Shown in pieces: positions 15,652 to 25,640 of a stretch of DNA of 64,000 bases. The DNA is taken from assembly GCF_034347385.1 (NCBI RefSeq), contig NZ_CP133777.1, forward strand, positions 2,976,001 to 3,040,000, written 5' to 3'. The stretch comes from Actimicrobium sp. CCC2.4. Its GTDB lineage: Bacteria; Pseudomonadota; Gammaproteobacteria; Burkholderiales; Burkholderiaceae_D. The notes under the pieces are model-generated. The model made no database searches and was not told the origin of the DNA. It worked only from the letters and a program-made list of their open reading frames with translations. Position numbers and translations under genes: made by a program. Position 1 is the stretch's first letter. Every line of letters begins with the position of its first letter.

Positions 15652-16842
15652 TCAGTCGTCCTCGGGCAGGATGGGAATCGTTATCCGCAGCGTGGTGCCG
15701 CGCCCGCGCGTGCTGTCGATGGTCAGTTCGCCATTGAGGTAGTGGATCCGTTCGGTGATGCCGACCAGCCCGAAGGAATTGGCCTTGCGCCGGCAACCGG
15801 GACGGATGCCGATGCCGTTGTCGGCAATCGACAGCGAGAGCCGGTTGCCGCTGCGCGTGAGCGCGATGCTGACGCGGCCGGCCTGGGCGTGACGGTTGAT
15901 GTTGGTGAGCGACTCTTGCAGGATACGGAACAGCGCGGTGGCACGGTGGTCGTCGAGTTCGAATTCGGCATGATCAAAATGCAGGTCACACACGACCAGG
16001 CTGCGGCGCTGGAATTCCCTGACCTGCCATTCGATGGCCGCATGCAGGCCGAAGTCCAGCACCCCCGGTCGCAGGTTATTGATGATGACCCGTACCGAGG
16101 CCATGATGGCATCGATCTGGCCAAGTGCGCCGGCGGCTTTCCGGCTCAGGTGCGGATGACGGCTGCCGCAGCGGACCATCAGCATCGAGACATCGAGCCG
16201 CAGTGCCAGCAGGTTCTGGCCCAGTTCGTCGTGGATTTCGCGGGCGATGCGCTTGCGCTCGGCTTCCTTGATCTGGTCCTGATGCGCCGCCAGTTCGCGC
16301 AGCAGGCTTTGCAACTGCAGTAGTTCATGTTCGATGCGACGGCGTTCGGCGACTTCGGATTGCAGCATCGTGATGGCCTGTACCAGTGCGTTGGTACTGC
16401 CGGCATCGGCGGCGCTGGCCGGCAGCGCCGAGCCATCGTCGGCACTGCCGTGCAGGATTAGGCCGTAACCGAGCAACTCGCGACGGCCGTCGAGCAGCCG
16501 GCGCAGCGTGCCACTGACCCGTACCGGCGAACCGTTCTTGCGCATGCGCCAGCCGTCGTAGCGGATTTTGTCGCGGCAGCGGGCTTGCTTGAGATCGGAT
16601 TCAGGCACGCCATCGGCGATATGCAAGGGCGGATACAGACAGCTGACATGCCGGCCGAGGATCTCGTCGTCGCGATAACCGGTCAGCAACCGGGCACCCC
16701 GGTTCCAGCTGACGATCAGACCGGCGGCATCGAGCGTGACCAAGGCCTGCTCGTCGAGTTCGGCGACCAGCAGACCGACCAGGTCGGGGGTGCCGGCATG
16801 ACGGCTATCGGGCAAAGAACTCGGCACGTGGGTAGTTGGCAT
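15652..16842 (-). CDS. PAS-domain sensor histidine kinase, NarX/DegS type
   Basis: 396 residues. A PAS-like domain at about 25-135 (LVTLDAAGLIVSWNRGA, GYGLIL), a coiled linker, a HisKA_3 helix with His204 in IAREIHDELGQNL, and a short HATPase domain with ILQESLTNINRH, ADNGIGI and GLVGITERI. No membrane segment, so a cytoplasmic sensor. No response regulator is adjacent. It is related in kinase type to the kinase at 35443-36936, whose NarL-type regulator might also serve it. The start was not tested against alternatives. Confidence 0.75.
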   Translation of the reverse strand: MPTTHVPSSLPDSRHAGTPDLVGLLVAELDEQALVTLDAAGLIVSWNRGARLLTGYRDDEILGRHVSCLYPPLHIADGVPESDLKQARCRDKIRYDGWRMRKNGSPVRVSGTLRRLLDGRRELLGYGLILHGSADDGSALPASAADAGSTNALVQAITMLQSEVAERRRIEHELLQLQSLLRELAAHQDQIKEAERKRIAREIHDELGQNLLALRLDVSMLMVRCGSRHPHLSRKAAGALGQIDAIMASVRVIINNLRPGVLDFGLHAAIEWQVREFQRRSLVVCDLHFDHAEFELDDHRATALFRILQESLTNINRHAQAGRVSIALTRSGNRLSLSIADNGIGIRPGCRRKANSFGLVGITERIHYLNGELTIDSTRGRGTTLRITIPILPEDD

Positions 16843-17019
16843 CTGGCGGGCGCGCAGCAGAATTTTTCTGAGCGGAGAGTGTAGCCCAGGCCGATCCGGA
16901 CGGGCGCGCCGTGAGCGCTGCTGAGTACGATAACGGCATTGCGGCGTCTATGGAGTACATCAGGGAAATTTAGAGGCGATAACTAGGCTGCCACAGAGGG
17001 ATTCGGTGTGCCTCACCCA

Positions 17020-17086
17020 CCGTTCGGCCTGAGCTTGTCGAAGGCGCACAGTCGGACGCGCCTTCGACAGGCTCAGAACGAATGGG
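17020..17086. repeat. REP-like inverted repeat (CTGAGCTTGTCGAAGG type)
   Basis: Left arm 17021-17047 and right arm 17058-17080 are near-perfect reverse complements built on CTGAGCTTGTCGAAGGCGC and GCGCCTTCGACAGGCTCAG. A partial extra copy (CCTCGACAAGCT) lies at about 17105-17116. This word is a familiar intergenic palindrome in several proteobacterial genomes, from general knowledge. It could form a hairpin in either transcript; no T-tract follows. Confidence 0.65.
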
Positions 17087-17333
17087 TTTTTAAACTTGCC
17101 GCGCCCTCGACAAGCTAAGGAGGTACGGATTGCGGCGATATCGGCCGTCAACGTCAGACTGAAGCCAGTTGGCAGCAGCCACAGCAACATCTGCAAACCG
17201 CACGAATGTAAAGTTATGCAACCTGCCCGCAGAGCGTGCTGACGATGAACAGTGGCGCTCATGACAGGTGCCCCGATGTCATTGCGCGGTCATTCTCGAA
17301 CGCTAGAATTCGGCCAGCGTTTCCTAGGGTTTT

Positions 17334-17367
17334 GCCCGCACACCGACTGGTGTGCGGGCTTTTTTTT
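17334..17367 (+). terminator. Strong intrinsic terminator with no recognised gene upstream
   Basis: An 11-bp perfect stem, GCCCGCACACC (17334-17344) with GGTGTGCGGGC (17349-17359), a 4-nt loop, then eight T (17360-17367). Only the + strand has the T-tract. No + strand gene ends nearby. A TAGAAT box at 17304-17309 could be the -10 element of a very short transcript or leader. A small RNA or an attenuator of gshA is possible. Confidence 0.75.
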
Positions 17368-17472
17368 AGATGCGACAAGAGTCCCTGCGAAAACCTGCGA
17401 CACTAATTTCGGTTATTCTCTGCGACCTTGGCGCGCCGGATCGGCAGCGCCTCCGATTTTAAGGACACTCCA

Positions 17473-19068
17473 TTGAACGATCTTCTTCACCAACGCCTGG
17501 CCTTGCTGTCGACCGATGCGCACCGCGCATTGCTGTCCCAGGGCCGGCGCGGCATCGAACGGGAAACCTTGCGGGTCGACGCAAACGGCGCACTGGCGCT
17601 GACGCCACATCCGATCGCCCTCGGCGCTGCCCTGACCCATCCGACCATCACCACCGATTACTCTGAATCCCTGCTTGAATTCATCACCCCGGCCGAGCAT
17701 GACATCGCCGAAGCGCTGACCGGGCTCGATACCGCGCATCGCTATTTTTATACAGTCAGTCCCGACGAACTGCTATGGAGCGAGTCGATGCCCTGCCATC
17801 TGCCCGACGAGGCGACGATCCCGATCGCCTGGTACGGTAGCTCGCACATCGGCATGCTCAAGCATGTGTACCGGCGCGGGTTGGCGCTGCGCTATGGCAA
17901 GGCGATGCAGTGTATCGCCGGCATCCACTACAATTTTTCCTTGTCGGAAGCGCTATGGCCGGTGCTGCAGAACGCCGAAAACACGCCCGGCACAGCCACC
18001 GATTACCAGTCCGAAAGCTACATCGCGCTGATCCGTAATTTCCGGCGCTACAGCTGGCTGCTGATGTATCTGTTCGGTGCCTCACCGGCGCTGGCCAGCG
18101 ACTTTTTGCGCGGCAAACCGCATCAGCTCGACGTGCTGTCCGACGACACGCTGTACCTGCCCCATGCCACCAGCCTGCGCATGAGCGACCTCGGTTACCA
18201 GAACAATGCCCAGGCCGGACTGGTCCCTCCGTACAACGACCTGACCAGCTACATGCAAAACCTGGTGCGCGCGGTGAAGCAACCGTTTCCGGCCTATGTC
18301 GCGCTGGGTACCCGACGTGATGGCGATGGCGAGTGGATACAGATCAGCACCAACGTGCTGCAGATCGAAAACGAGTTCTACTCGACGATCCGCCCCAAGC
18401 GCGTCATCAACAGCGGCGAACGGCCGGTCGAAGCGCTGTGTGCGCGCGGCGTGCAATACATTGAAGTGCGCTGCCTAGACATCGATCCGTTCGAAGCGAT
18501 GGGCCTGAACCTCGACACCGGCCGCTTCATGGATGCCTTCCTGATGTTCTGTGCGCTCGACGATAGCCCGCTGACCAGCGCCGAAGAAGGCCACGAAAAC
18601 ACAGCCAATTTTGCCGATACCGTCAAGCGCGGTCGCTTGCCCGGCCTGACCTTGCAGCGCGACGGCGCTGCGGTGCCGCTGCAGGACTGGGGTCTGGAAT
18701 TGCTGGACCGGATCGAAGCCGCCGCCACGCTGCTTGATGCCCGGCGCGACGACGGCGCGCACCACGCCTCGCTCGACAAGCAGCGCGCCAAGTTGCGGGA
18801 CCCGGATTGCACGCCATCGGCGCGGGTACTCGATGCGCTGCGCGCGCATGACAATTCGTTCATGAAGTTTTCGCTGGCGCAAAGCCGGGCGCATGCGGCG
18901 CACTTCAAGGCGCGGCCACTGACACCCGCCCAGTGCGACGACTTCGCCCGGCTGGCGCGCAATTCGATCGACGAACAGGCCCGTATCGAGCAGGATCAGA
19001 GCGGCAGTTTCGATGACTTCATCGAAGCCTACCGGGCGCGCTCGCTGACGCCCACCAGTTGTGACTGA
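17473..19068 (+). CDS. gshA: Glutamate-cysteine ligase (first step of glutathione synthesis)
   Basis: 531 residues of the E. coli GshA type. Recognisable segments: [12 protein letters not shown] near residue 27, [37 protein letters not shown], and GIHYNFS. The enzyme joins glutamate and cysteine with ATP in the cytoplasm. The start is TTG at 17473, set 8 nt after AAGGAC; the protein then begins [12 protein letters not shown], matching the usual family start. An upstream in-frame ATG at 17428 lacks a ribosome site. Monocistronic, convergent with tesB. Confidence 0.9.
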   Translation: MNDLLHQRLALLSTDAHRALLSQGRRGIERETLRVDANGALALTPHPIALGAALTHPTITTDYSESLLEFITPAEHDIAEALTGLDTAHRYFYTVSPDELLWSESMPCHLPDEATIPIAWYGSSHIGMLKHVYRRGLALRYGKAMQCIAGIHYNFSLSEALWPVLQNAENTPGTATDYQSESYIALIRNFRRYSWLLMYLFGASPALASDFLRGKPHQLDVLSDDTLYLPHATSLRMSDLGYQNNAQAGLVPPYNDLTSYMQNLVRAVKQPFPAYVALGTRRDGDGEWIQISTNVLQIENEFYSTIRPKRVINSGERPVEALCARGVQYIEVRCLDIDPFEAMGLNLDTGRFMDAFLMFCALDDSPLTSAEEGHENTANFADTVKRGRLPGLTLQRDGAAVPLQDWGLELLDRIEAAATLLDARRDDGAHHASLDKQRAKLRDPDCTPSARVLDALRAHDNSFMKFSLAQSRAHAAHFKARPLTPAQCDDFARLARNSIDEQARIEQDQSGSFDDFIEAYRARSLTPTSCD

Positions 19069-19074
19069 ATGAGC

Positions 19075-19101
19075 GCTGACAGGCCGAGCCGACCTGTCAG
19101 C
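19075..19101. terminator. Hairpin between convergent gshA and tesB
   Basis: A perfect 9-bp stem GCTGACAGG / CCTGTCAGC with a 9-nt loop lies just after the gshA stop and 22 nt from the tesB stop. It has no clear T-tract on either side, so it may act as a weak or Rho-assisted terminator for both genes, or simply protect transcript ends. Confidence 0.4.
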
Positions 19102-19122
19102 ACTTCCCTACCGCCAAGCCAG

Positions 19123-19986
19123 TCAGCCTTTCTTCTCGCGCAGCCGCATTAATCCCTCCTGCGCCATCGTTGCCACCAACTGTCCCTGCTGGTCATACAC
19201 CGATGCCAGTACCAGCCCGCGTCCGCCGGACGCATTCGGACTGTCCATGCACAGCAGCAGCCATTGATCCATGCGCAACGGCCGATGGAACCAGATCGTG
19301 TGGTCGAGACTGGCAATCTGCAGTCGCGGATCGCCCAGCATCACACCGTGCGGTTGCAGGGCGGTCACCAGAAAGCTGTAATCGGACAGGTAGGCAAACA
19401 GCGCTTCGTGCACCAGCGGCGCATCAGGGAGCGGCATCGGTGCGCGTACCCACATCTGCTTGCCGGTATCGCGTGAGGGATTGCCGTACAGATCGGCACC
19501 ACCGACTACCCGAAAATCCGCCGGTGCCTGCACAAATTGCCGGCCACCCGCTTCGGCCCGCGCTTTCCAGCCGGCAATCGCCGATGGCAAGGTATCGGGG
19601 CCGGGTACTTGCGGCATCGGCTTCTGGTGCGACAAGCCGACTTCGTCATCCTGAAACGACGCCGACATCACAAAAATGCGCTTGCCTTCCTGGAGGGCGA
19701 CCACACGGCGGGTGCTGAAGCTGCCGCCGTCGCGCACGCGCTCGACCTCGAACTCGATCGGCAAACGATGATTGCCCGGCAGGATGAACAATGAATGCAG
19801 CGAGTGCGCGCGCCGCAGCGGCACGGTCTGCGCCGCTGCATGCAGGGCCTGGCCCAGCACCTGACCACCGAACACGTTCGGGCTGCCCATGAAATGACTC
19901 TGGCCGATAAAACGGTCGGTGCCGTCGGGCACCAGCGTGAGCAGGTCGAGGATTTCAGACGTGTTGTAGAGCGAAGTATCGAACAT
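19123..19986 (-). CDS. tesB: Acyl-CoA thioesterase II
   Basis: 287 residues with two hot-dog halves. Motifs: NVFGGQVLGQAL and the C-terminal SLDHTIWFHRP, NASGGRGL and VATMAQEGLMR, which hold the Asp, Ser/Thr and Gln of the TesB active site. It releases free fatty acid from acyl-CoA in the cytoplasm. The ATG at 19986 is preferred; a TTG four codons upstream would only add a short tail. Transcribed convergently toward gshA. Neighbours do not narrow its physiological substrate. Confidence 0.9.
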   Translation of the reverse strand: MFDTSLYNTSEILDLLTLVPDGTDRFIGQSHFMGSPNVFGGQVLGQALHAAAQTVPLRRAHSLHSLFILPGNHRLPIEFEVERVRDGGSFSTRRVVALQEGKRIFVMSASFQDDEVGLSHQKPMPQVPGPDTLPSAIAGWKARAEAGGRQFVQAPADFRVVGGADLYGNPSRDTGKQMWVRAPMPLPDAPLVHEALFAYLSDYSFLVTALQPHGVMLGDPRLQIASLDHTIWFHRPLRMDQWLLLCMDSPNASGGRGLVLASVYDQQGQLVATMAQEGLMRLREKKG

Positions 19987-20192
19987 GGTGCCTGGCAATC
20001 GAATGAAAAACGCGATTATCCAGCAGCGGCAAGATTTTCCCTAGGTGCCATTGATCCGCTGTCATCCTTGATGGCAAACAAATAAAACCATTCAAAGCAA
20101 GCTGCCGGTATTAAACTCCGCCATCACCCACCAGAATTCTCCGGCAACGCTGGCAAACTGGCCCCAGCAATGATCAGGAAAGCAAGCCGATC

Positions 20193-21674
20193 TTGAACGA
20201 CCTTTCTTCCAGCCTCACCCCGCCGCCCGCCGGTACGCTCAAGTCTGCCCTGATCGTGCCGGTCGAGGCACTACGCGCCGGCATGTACGTCGCAGACCTC
20301 GACTGCGGTTGGGCGGCCACTCCCTTCCTGCTGCATGGCCTGCTGCTCGATGACCCTGAAGATATCGGCACGATGGCACTGCTGGCGCAGCGCGTGACGA
20401 TCGACCCGGGTCGCAGCCTGCCCGCCGCGCTGACCGGACTGGACCAGGCAACGCTCTACGACACTACCGGTAATGTTGCCGCCAGCGGCACACCCGGTGA
20501 CCAGCGCCTCCAGCAATACCGCGACCAGGTGCAACGCAACGATGGCGATCATGCCAGCCGCGCCGATCGCCTGGCGCTAGGCTGGCGCGAATGGAAACAG
20601 GCCTTGTCGGCCTGGCTGGGCCGCCTGTTTAGTAGCGCGGGAACGCGCCCCTTGCCCGCAGCGCAACGGCCCGATTACATGCCGGACGATATCGTGCTGG
20701 TGGTGCATCCGCTGCCGGAACCCACGCAAACCGCGCTACCACAAGCGATCGCGGCGTGCGAACTGGCTGAAACCGCGCTGGAGCGCGTAGCCCGGGATCT
20801 GGCAGCGCATCGCGATACCGATATTGCAGCGCTGCAGGCCGCCTCGGAAACCCTCGCCGAAAACATGATCCGCCGGCCCGGCACGATGATCTGGGCGGCC
20901 AAGATGCGCGACAAGAGCAACCGGATGTATCACCACGGCCTTGGCGTGGCAATTTATCTGACGGCACTGGGACGGCAACTCGGTTTTCAGCGCGAACAGC
21001 TGGCCGACCTGGCCACCGTCGGTTTGCTACTCGACCTCGGCAAGATGGAAATCGATCACGCCCTGCTGGACAAACCGGGCAGGCTCGATGACATCGAGCT
21101 GCTCGAAATGCAGACCCATGTCCATCGCGGTATCGAAATGCTGATGGCCACCGGCGTGACCTCGACCCTGATTCTGCGCGCCATCGCCGAGCACCACGAG
21201 CGTGTTGACGGCACCGGCTACCCGGCACGCTTGCCAGGCGCCGCACTGACTATTTTCGGCAAGATGGCGGCGATTGCCGATGCGTATGCCGCGATGGTCA
21301 ATCCGCGTCCGTACGCGCCGGCATTCGCGCCCTACGAAGCCATGAAGCAGCTGTTTGCCGAGAGCGAATCGCGCTGGTTCGCGCCGCTGGTCGAACAATT
21401 TGTCCAGGCCATCGGCATCTTCCCGGTCGGTTCGCTAGTCGAACTGTCCACCGGCGAAGTGGCCATCGTGGTCCAGCACAATCCGTATCGCCGCCTCGAA
21501 CCGCTGATCCTGATCCTGACAGACGCCGGCAAGATGACACTGCCGGCACCGCGCGAGCTGGATATGCTGAAACATAATTTTAATGTCGCGCCCGACGTGC
21601 TGCGTATTTCGACCGGCCTGGCCGATGGTGCACATGGCATCGTCATGCAGGACTTTTACCTCAGGCAAGCCTGA
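20193..21674 (+). CDS. HD-GYP domain protein with a changed HD motif
   Basis: 493 residues. Residues 15-100 resemble the DUF3391-like front domain often found before HD-GYP, and about 220-400 are HD-GYP. The GYP motif is intact (AEHHERVDGTGYPARL, about 332-347), but the metal-binding HD is LLLDLGKM: Leu280-Asp281 instead of His-Asp. c-di-GMP hydrolysis may therefore be impaired or the protein may only bind the nucleotide. Start is TTG at 20193 behind AGGAAAGC; no ATG is available in frame. Its stop overlaps the ATG of the EAL gene, so the pair is translationally coupled. Confidence 0.75.
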   Translation: MNDLSSSLTPPPAGTLKSALIVPVEALRAGMYVADLDCGWAATPFLLHGLLLDDPEDIGTMALLAQRVTIDPGRSLPAALTGLDQATLYDTTGNVAASGTPGDQRLQQYRDQVQRNDGDHASRADRLALGWREWKQALSAWLGRLFSSAGTRPLPAAQRPDYMPDDIVLVVHPLPEPTQTALPQAIAACELAETALERVARDLAAHRDTDIAALQAASETLAENMIRRPGTMIWAAKMRDKSNRMYHHGLGVAIYLTALGRQLGFQREQLADLATVGLLLDLGKMEIDHALLDKPGRLDDIELLEMQTHVHRGIEMLMATGVTSTLILRAIAEHHERVDGTGYPARLPGAALTIFGKMAAIADAYAAMVNPRPYAPAFAPYEAMKQLFAESESRWFAPLVEQFVQAIGIFPVGSLVELSTGEVAIVVQHNPYRRLEPLILILTDAGKMTLPAPRELDMLKHNFNVAPDVLRISTGLADGAHGIVMQDFYLRQA

Positions 21675-22978
21675 TGCCTACCGTCGGCCTGGCCGCCCGC
21701 CTGTTCGGTGCGCCGCCGGTGGCACCGGCACAAACCCTGTTGCGCCGGCTGACCGGCGATCTGCAGGGACCGCGTGGCACCTCCACGCTGGCCGTGCTGG
21801 CCGTGTCGCTGTCGCGCAGCGATGCGGTTGGTGCGATGCTCGAACTGCCCGACTCGATGCTGGTCAATACCGCCCTGCTCGAACGCCTCACAGGCACGCT
21901 GCACGCCGATGATTACCTGGCGCTGGCCGGCCCCGACGAAGTCTGGATCGTGCTGCAGGCGCTGACCTCGCCGACCGTGGCCAGTCTGGCCGCAACCAAT
22001 ATTGCGCGTGCGCTGGAAGCGCCATTCCAGGCGGGCACACTGACGGTGACAATGCGTCCGTGCATAGGCATCGCCGTCACCGCGGTCTCGCCGGGCACCG
22101 CGCTGGGCTTACTGGAGGCAGCCAGTGAAGCCCGCAAGCGGGCCGGCAGCCTGAACCGTCTGTATGTGGTCGCGACCGAAACCGAAGGCATCGACCTGCA
22201 TCACAAGGATTTGATCGTCGCCGTAACCCGTGCGCTGGCAGAAAACCGGCTGACGATGGCCTACCAGCCGAAAGTCGACCTGGCCACGCAGCGCGTCGTC
22301 AGTGTCGAGGCGCTGATCCGCTGGCCGGCCGATCTGGTGCCGGTGATCAGCCCGATGGTACTGGTCGAGATTGCCGAACGCTTCGGCATGATCGAGGCGC
22401 TGACCCGCCATGTGCTGCATACAGTCTTGCGCGAGCACGCCACGCTGCTGGCACCGACCGGCCTGCAGCGCATCTGGATCAACCTGTCGGCAGGCATGCT
22501 GGCCGATCCGGGACTGCCGGAATTCCTGCAGCAGGGACTCGATATCTGGTCGGCCGGCCCGCCTCTGATCGGCCTCGAGATTACCGAAAGCGCCGTCATC
22601 GGCGATATCGAGCAATCGATCGCGATGATGCATGCGCTGACCACGCGCGGCTTCGAACTAGCCATCGATGACTTCGGCACCGGCTATTCGTCGCTGGCTT
22701 ATTTGCGCCGGTTTCCGATCAGCGAACTCAAGATCGACAAGATGTTCGTGCAGCACATGACCAGCTCCGACACCGATGCCCGACTGGTGCGTACCATCAT
22801 CGACCTGGCACATAACTTCAAGCTCAAGGTGGTCGCCGAGGGTGTCGAAGACGCAGCGACGCTGGAGTTGCTGGCACAGATGGACTGCGATCAGATCCAG
22901 GGTTACGTCTACGCAAAACCGATGCCGGCGGCGGAACTGGTGCGCTGGATGGCGAATTTTCATGTCGGTATTGCCTAG
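21674..22978 (+). CDS. EAL-domain c-di-GMP phosphodiesterase with degenerate GGDEF remnant
   Basis: 434 residues. Residues about 30-170 look like a worn GGDEF domain (AGPDEVWIV in place of GGDEF), unlikely to make c-di-GMP. The EAL domain (about 185-430) is complete: VEALIRW, NLSAGML, EITESA, IDDFGTGYSSL, KIDKMFV and AEGVED all retained, so hydrolysis of c-di-GMP to pGpG is expected. No membrane segment. Coupled to the HD-GYP gene by an ATGA overlap. Confidence 0.85.
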   Translation: MPTVGLAARLFGAPPVAPAQTLLRRLTGDLQGPRGTSTLAVLAVSLSRSDAVGAMLELPDSMLVNTALLERLTGTLHADDYLALAGPDEVWIVLQALTSPTVASLAATNIARALEAPFQAGTLTVTMRPCIGIAVTAVSPGTALGLLEAASEARKRAGSLNRLYVVATETEGIDLHHKDLIVAVTRALAENRLTMAYQPKVDLATQRVVSVEALIRWPADLVPVISPMVLVEIAERFGMIEALTRHVLHTVLREHATLLAPTGLQRIWINLSAGMLADPGLPEFLQQGLDIWSAGPPLIGLEITESAVIGDIEQSIAMMHALTTRGFELAIDDFGTGYSSLAYLRRFPISELKIDKMFVQHMTSSDTDARLVRTIIDLAHNFKLKVVAEGVEDAATLELLAQMDCDQIQGYVYAKPMPAAELVRWMANFHVGIA

Positions 22979-23185
22979 TCGTCGCTGAACGCGCAGCACG
23001 GATTTCAGGCCACCATTTACGCCACAACTGCCGACACACTTCTTGCCCAATAGTATTTTCCTGTCTATAACCAATAGTAACTATTGGTGACAGATGACCG
23101 CGTGATTGTCCTGTCCCAGTCCATGCGACTTAACGGCCAGGCAGCACGCGATGCACGGAACGGCCGGTACTCACCCGGAGACCTC

Positions 23186-24800
23186 ATGCCCACGTCCCTG
23201 CCCCACCGACTGACCTTGTCCAGTCGCTTTATTGTCCTGATCGGCGTCTTCGCGCTGGGTTTTCTGGTGTACGGCGGCTGGTCCTTCCGGACCCTGGACG
23301 AACTCAAGGTCAACGGCAAGCTCTATCAGCGCATCGTGCAAGGCAAGGATTTGATCGCCGATATCCTGCCTCCCCCCGAATACATCATTGAATCGTATCT
23401 GGTGTGCCTGCAGATCGGTAGCGCCACGACCGATGCCGAACGGGCTGCGCTAACCGGGCGCCTGAAGGTGCTGCAGACGGATTACCAGACCCGTCACACC
23501 TTCTGGGCCGGACAGTCCCTTGATCAGGATATCGCCACGCTGCTGTTGCAGCAGGCGCATGAGCCGGCCGAGGCGTTCTACAAAATAGCTTTCGATGCCT
23601 ATCTGCCGGCATTACAAAAAAAAGATGCCGCCGCTGGAGCGGCCGCCATGCAACGCATGAAGCCACTCTATGAAACGCACCGCCAGGCCATCGACCAGAT
23701 TGTGCAACTGGCCACCAAACGCGGCGAAGCCGATGAAGCCGGTGCCGCCAGGCAGATCAGCGGTGCGACTTTATGGCTCCTCGCGATCCTGCTGCTGGCC
23801 CTGGGCGCCAGCATCGCCATCGCCATCGGTACCATGCGCAGCCTCATGAAAAGCCTGGGCGGCGAGCCTGGCTATGCGGCCGACATCAGCAACCGGATTG
23901 CCAGCGGTGACCTGTCGATGGAGATCGCCCTGAAACCCGGCGACCAGTCGAGCATGCTGTTTGCGATGAAGACGATGCAGGAGGTGCTGTCGACTATCGT
24001 CGTCGATCAGCACCGGCTCGTCGCAAATTGCCAGTGGCAATCTTGATCTGTCAGCCCGCACCGAAGCACAGGCCGGTGCGCTGGAAGAAACCGCCTCGGC
24101 GATGGAACAGCTCACCACCACGGTCCGCCGGAATGCGGACAATTCGCGTGCCGCCAGCGCACTGGCGAGTTCGGCATCGACGATCGCCTCGAAAGGCGGC
24201 GCCATGGTGGTCGACGTGGTGCACACGATGGAGGCGATCAGCGCGGCATCGCACCGGATTGCCGACATTATCGGCACCATCGACGGTATCGCTTTCCAGA
24301 CCAACATCCTGGCACTCAATGCCGCCGTCGAGGCCGCCCGCGCCGGCGAACAGGGACGCGGCTTTGCTGTCGTGGCCACCGAAGTGCGCAACCTCGCGCA
24401 GCGCTCGGCATCCGCCGCCCGCGAAATCAAGGAATTGATTGGCGATGCCGTCAGCCAGGTCGAGCGCGGTGCGCAACTGGTCAACCAGACCGGCAACACA
24501 ATGCAAGACATCGTCGACAGCGTGCAGCGGGTTACCGAAGTCATCGGCCAGATCACCCAATCGAGCATCGAACAGGCGACCGGCATCGAACGCATCAATC
24601 TGGCCATTGTCGAGATGGACCAGGGCACCCAGGAAAATGCCGCGCTGGTCGAGGAAGCGGCGGCCGCCGCCAGTGCGCTGCGCGATCAGGCCGGCAACCT
24701 GACGATGGTGACCGGCGCGTTCAGACTGGGGGGAAGCGCCACCGGCAGTCAGGTCGGATTGACTACCGATGGACGCCAGCGGTTGGCGCTGGAGCGATGA
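23186..24800 (+). pseudogene. Methyl-accepting chemotaxis protein, frameshifted near position 24003
   Basis: The 5' part (ATG at 23186, behind CCGGAGAC) encodes a membrane helix at about 14-32, a periplasmic four-helix sensor, a second helix and a HAMP-like segment with SLGGEPGYAADI. Reading then leaves frame and stops at 24046. The complete signalling domain continues in another frame from about 24003 ([16 protein letters not shown], then the hairpin tip [19 protein letters not shown]) to 24800. The junction also seems to lack about eight codons compared with this receptor type, so a small deletion is likelier than a sequencing slip, but an assembly error cannot be excluded. Confidence 0.75.
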
Positions 24801-25103
24801 CTCACGCGAAAAGTAGCGTTAGGTGGAACGCTAACAATACTCACCAGTACTGACTGTAGGGTCGGCACAGGGTCATCGTGCCCACGCGAATGCCCCGGAC
24901 AACGGTTGGACTTGACGTTGGTTTTTGGTGCGCACGCTTGGGCACGGTGAGGCTATGCCCACGCGACGATACTTATACCCGTTTTATGTGCACAACTTTG
25001 TGCATAACCATGGGGAGCGCCCCTGCAAGCCAGCACCGGCTTGGGTCCGCAAGACTGCCTTTTTTTTACGCAGCCCGACGCATCAGCCCCGGCAAGCAAC
25101 GGC
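24801..25103. repeat. Intergenic region with short palindromes (GTGCCCACGC type)
   Basis: About 300 nt between the broken chemotaxis gene and the convergent DUF2058 gene. It contains a hairpin TAGCGTT/AACGCTA at about 24812-24831, and repeats of the word TGCCCACGCGA at about 24879 and 24957. One copy pairs with GGGCA at 24940 to form a small hairpin (24939-24962). These look like REP-type intergenic repeats and possibly act as transcript ends. No gene is supportable. Confidence 0.4.
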
Positions 25104-25640
25104 TCACCACATCAAGTCGTCCGGAATCTGGAACGCCGCATACGGATCGTCGGTATCGACCTCTGCGCTGGCCTTGTTCACCCGCACTACCAGCGAGGCG
25201 TCGCGCTCGGCAATCTTGTCGGCGATGATGCGCGGGACCAGTTCGACGGCCGCGCCCTGGCAGACGATAACCAAGCGCCCTGCCATCAAATGTCCCTGTA
25301 CCGCGGCCGAGACATACAGCCGCTCGATTTTGTTGCCATGCGTGAAGTTGTAGGCAATGTCGCCGGCGCCCTTGCCCTGGCGGTTTTGTTGTACCAATTG
25401 GGCAATCTGCGCGAGGATCGCCTTTTGCGTGGCGGCGGCGTCGCGCTGTGCATTGAGTTCGCGGGCGCGCCCGGCATTCTTGCGTTGTGTCTCGAGCGCC
25501 GCGACGCGGGATTCATCGACACTTTGCGTACCGGTCCTGCGCTCGACCTTCTTCTGTTTGTTCTTGTCCTGGTTAGCCAGTTTGGCTTTGTTCTTGTCAA
25601 CCAGGCCGGCTTTCAAAAACTGTTCTTGCAACGAGGCCAT
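25104..25640 (-). CDS. DUF2058 (YaiL-like) protein
   Basis: 178 residues. The N-terminus MASLQEQFLKAGLVDKNKA with a highly charged, Lys/Gln-rich helical segment to about residue 90, then a folded region with YNFTHGNKIERLYV and LVIVCQGAAVELVP, is typical of the YaiL/DUF2058 group, described as nucleoid- or ribosome-associated in some reports. Molecular function unknown. The ATG at 25640 is chosen over upstream codons because the family start matches exactly. Confidence 0.75.
   Translation of the reverse strand: MASLQEQFLKAGLVDKNKAKLANQDKNKQKKVERRTGTQSVDESRVAALETQRKNAGRARELNAQRDAAATQKAILAQIAQLVQQNRQGKGAGDIAYNFTHGNKIERLYVSAAVQGHLMAGRLVIVCQGAAVELVPRIIADKIAERDASLVVRVNKASAEVDTDDPYAAFQIPDDLMW

Larger units (their letters stand above)
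16843..17472. other. Long non-coding gap upstream of gshA
   Basis: About 630 nt without a supportable gene. It holds the REP-like inverted repeat at 17020-17086, a degraded further copy of its core near 17104-17116, and a strong terminator hairpin at 17334-17367. Frames in this stretch have no coding-like composition or ribosome sites. The promoter of gshA probably lies in the last 100 nt. Confidence 0.5.
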
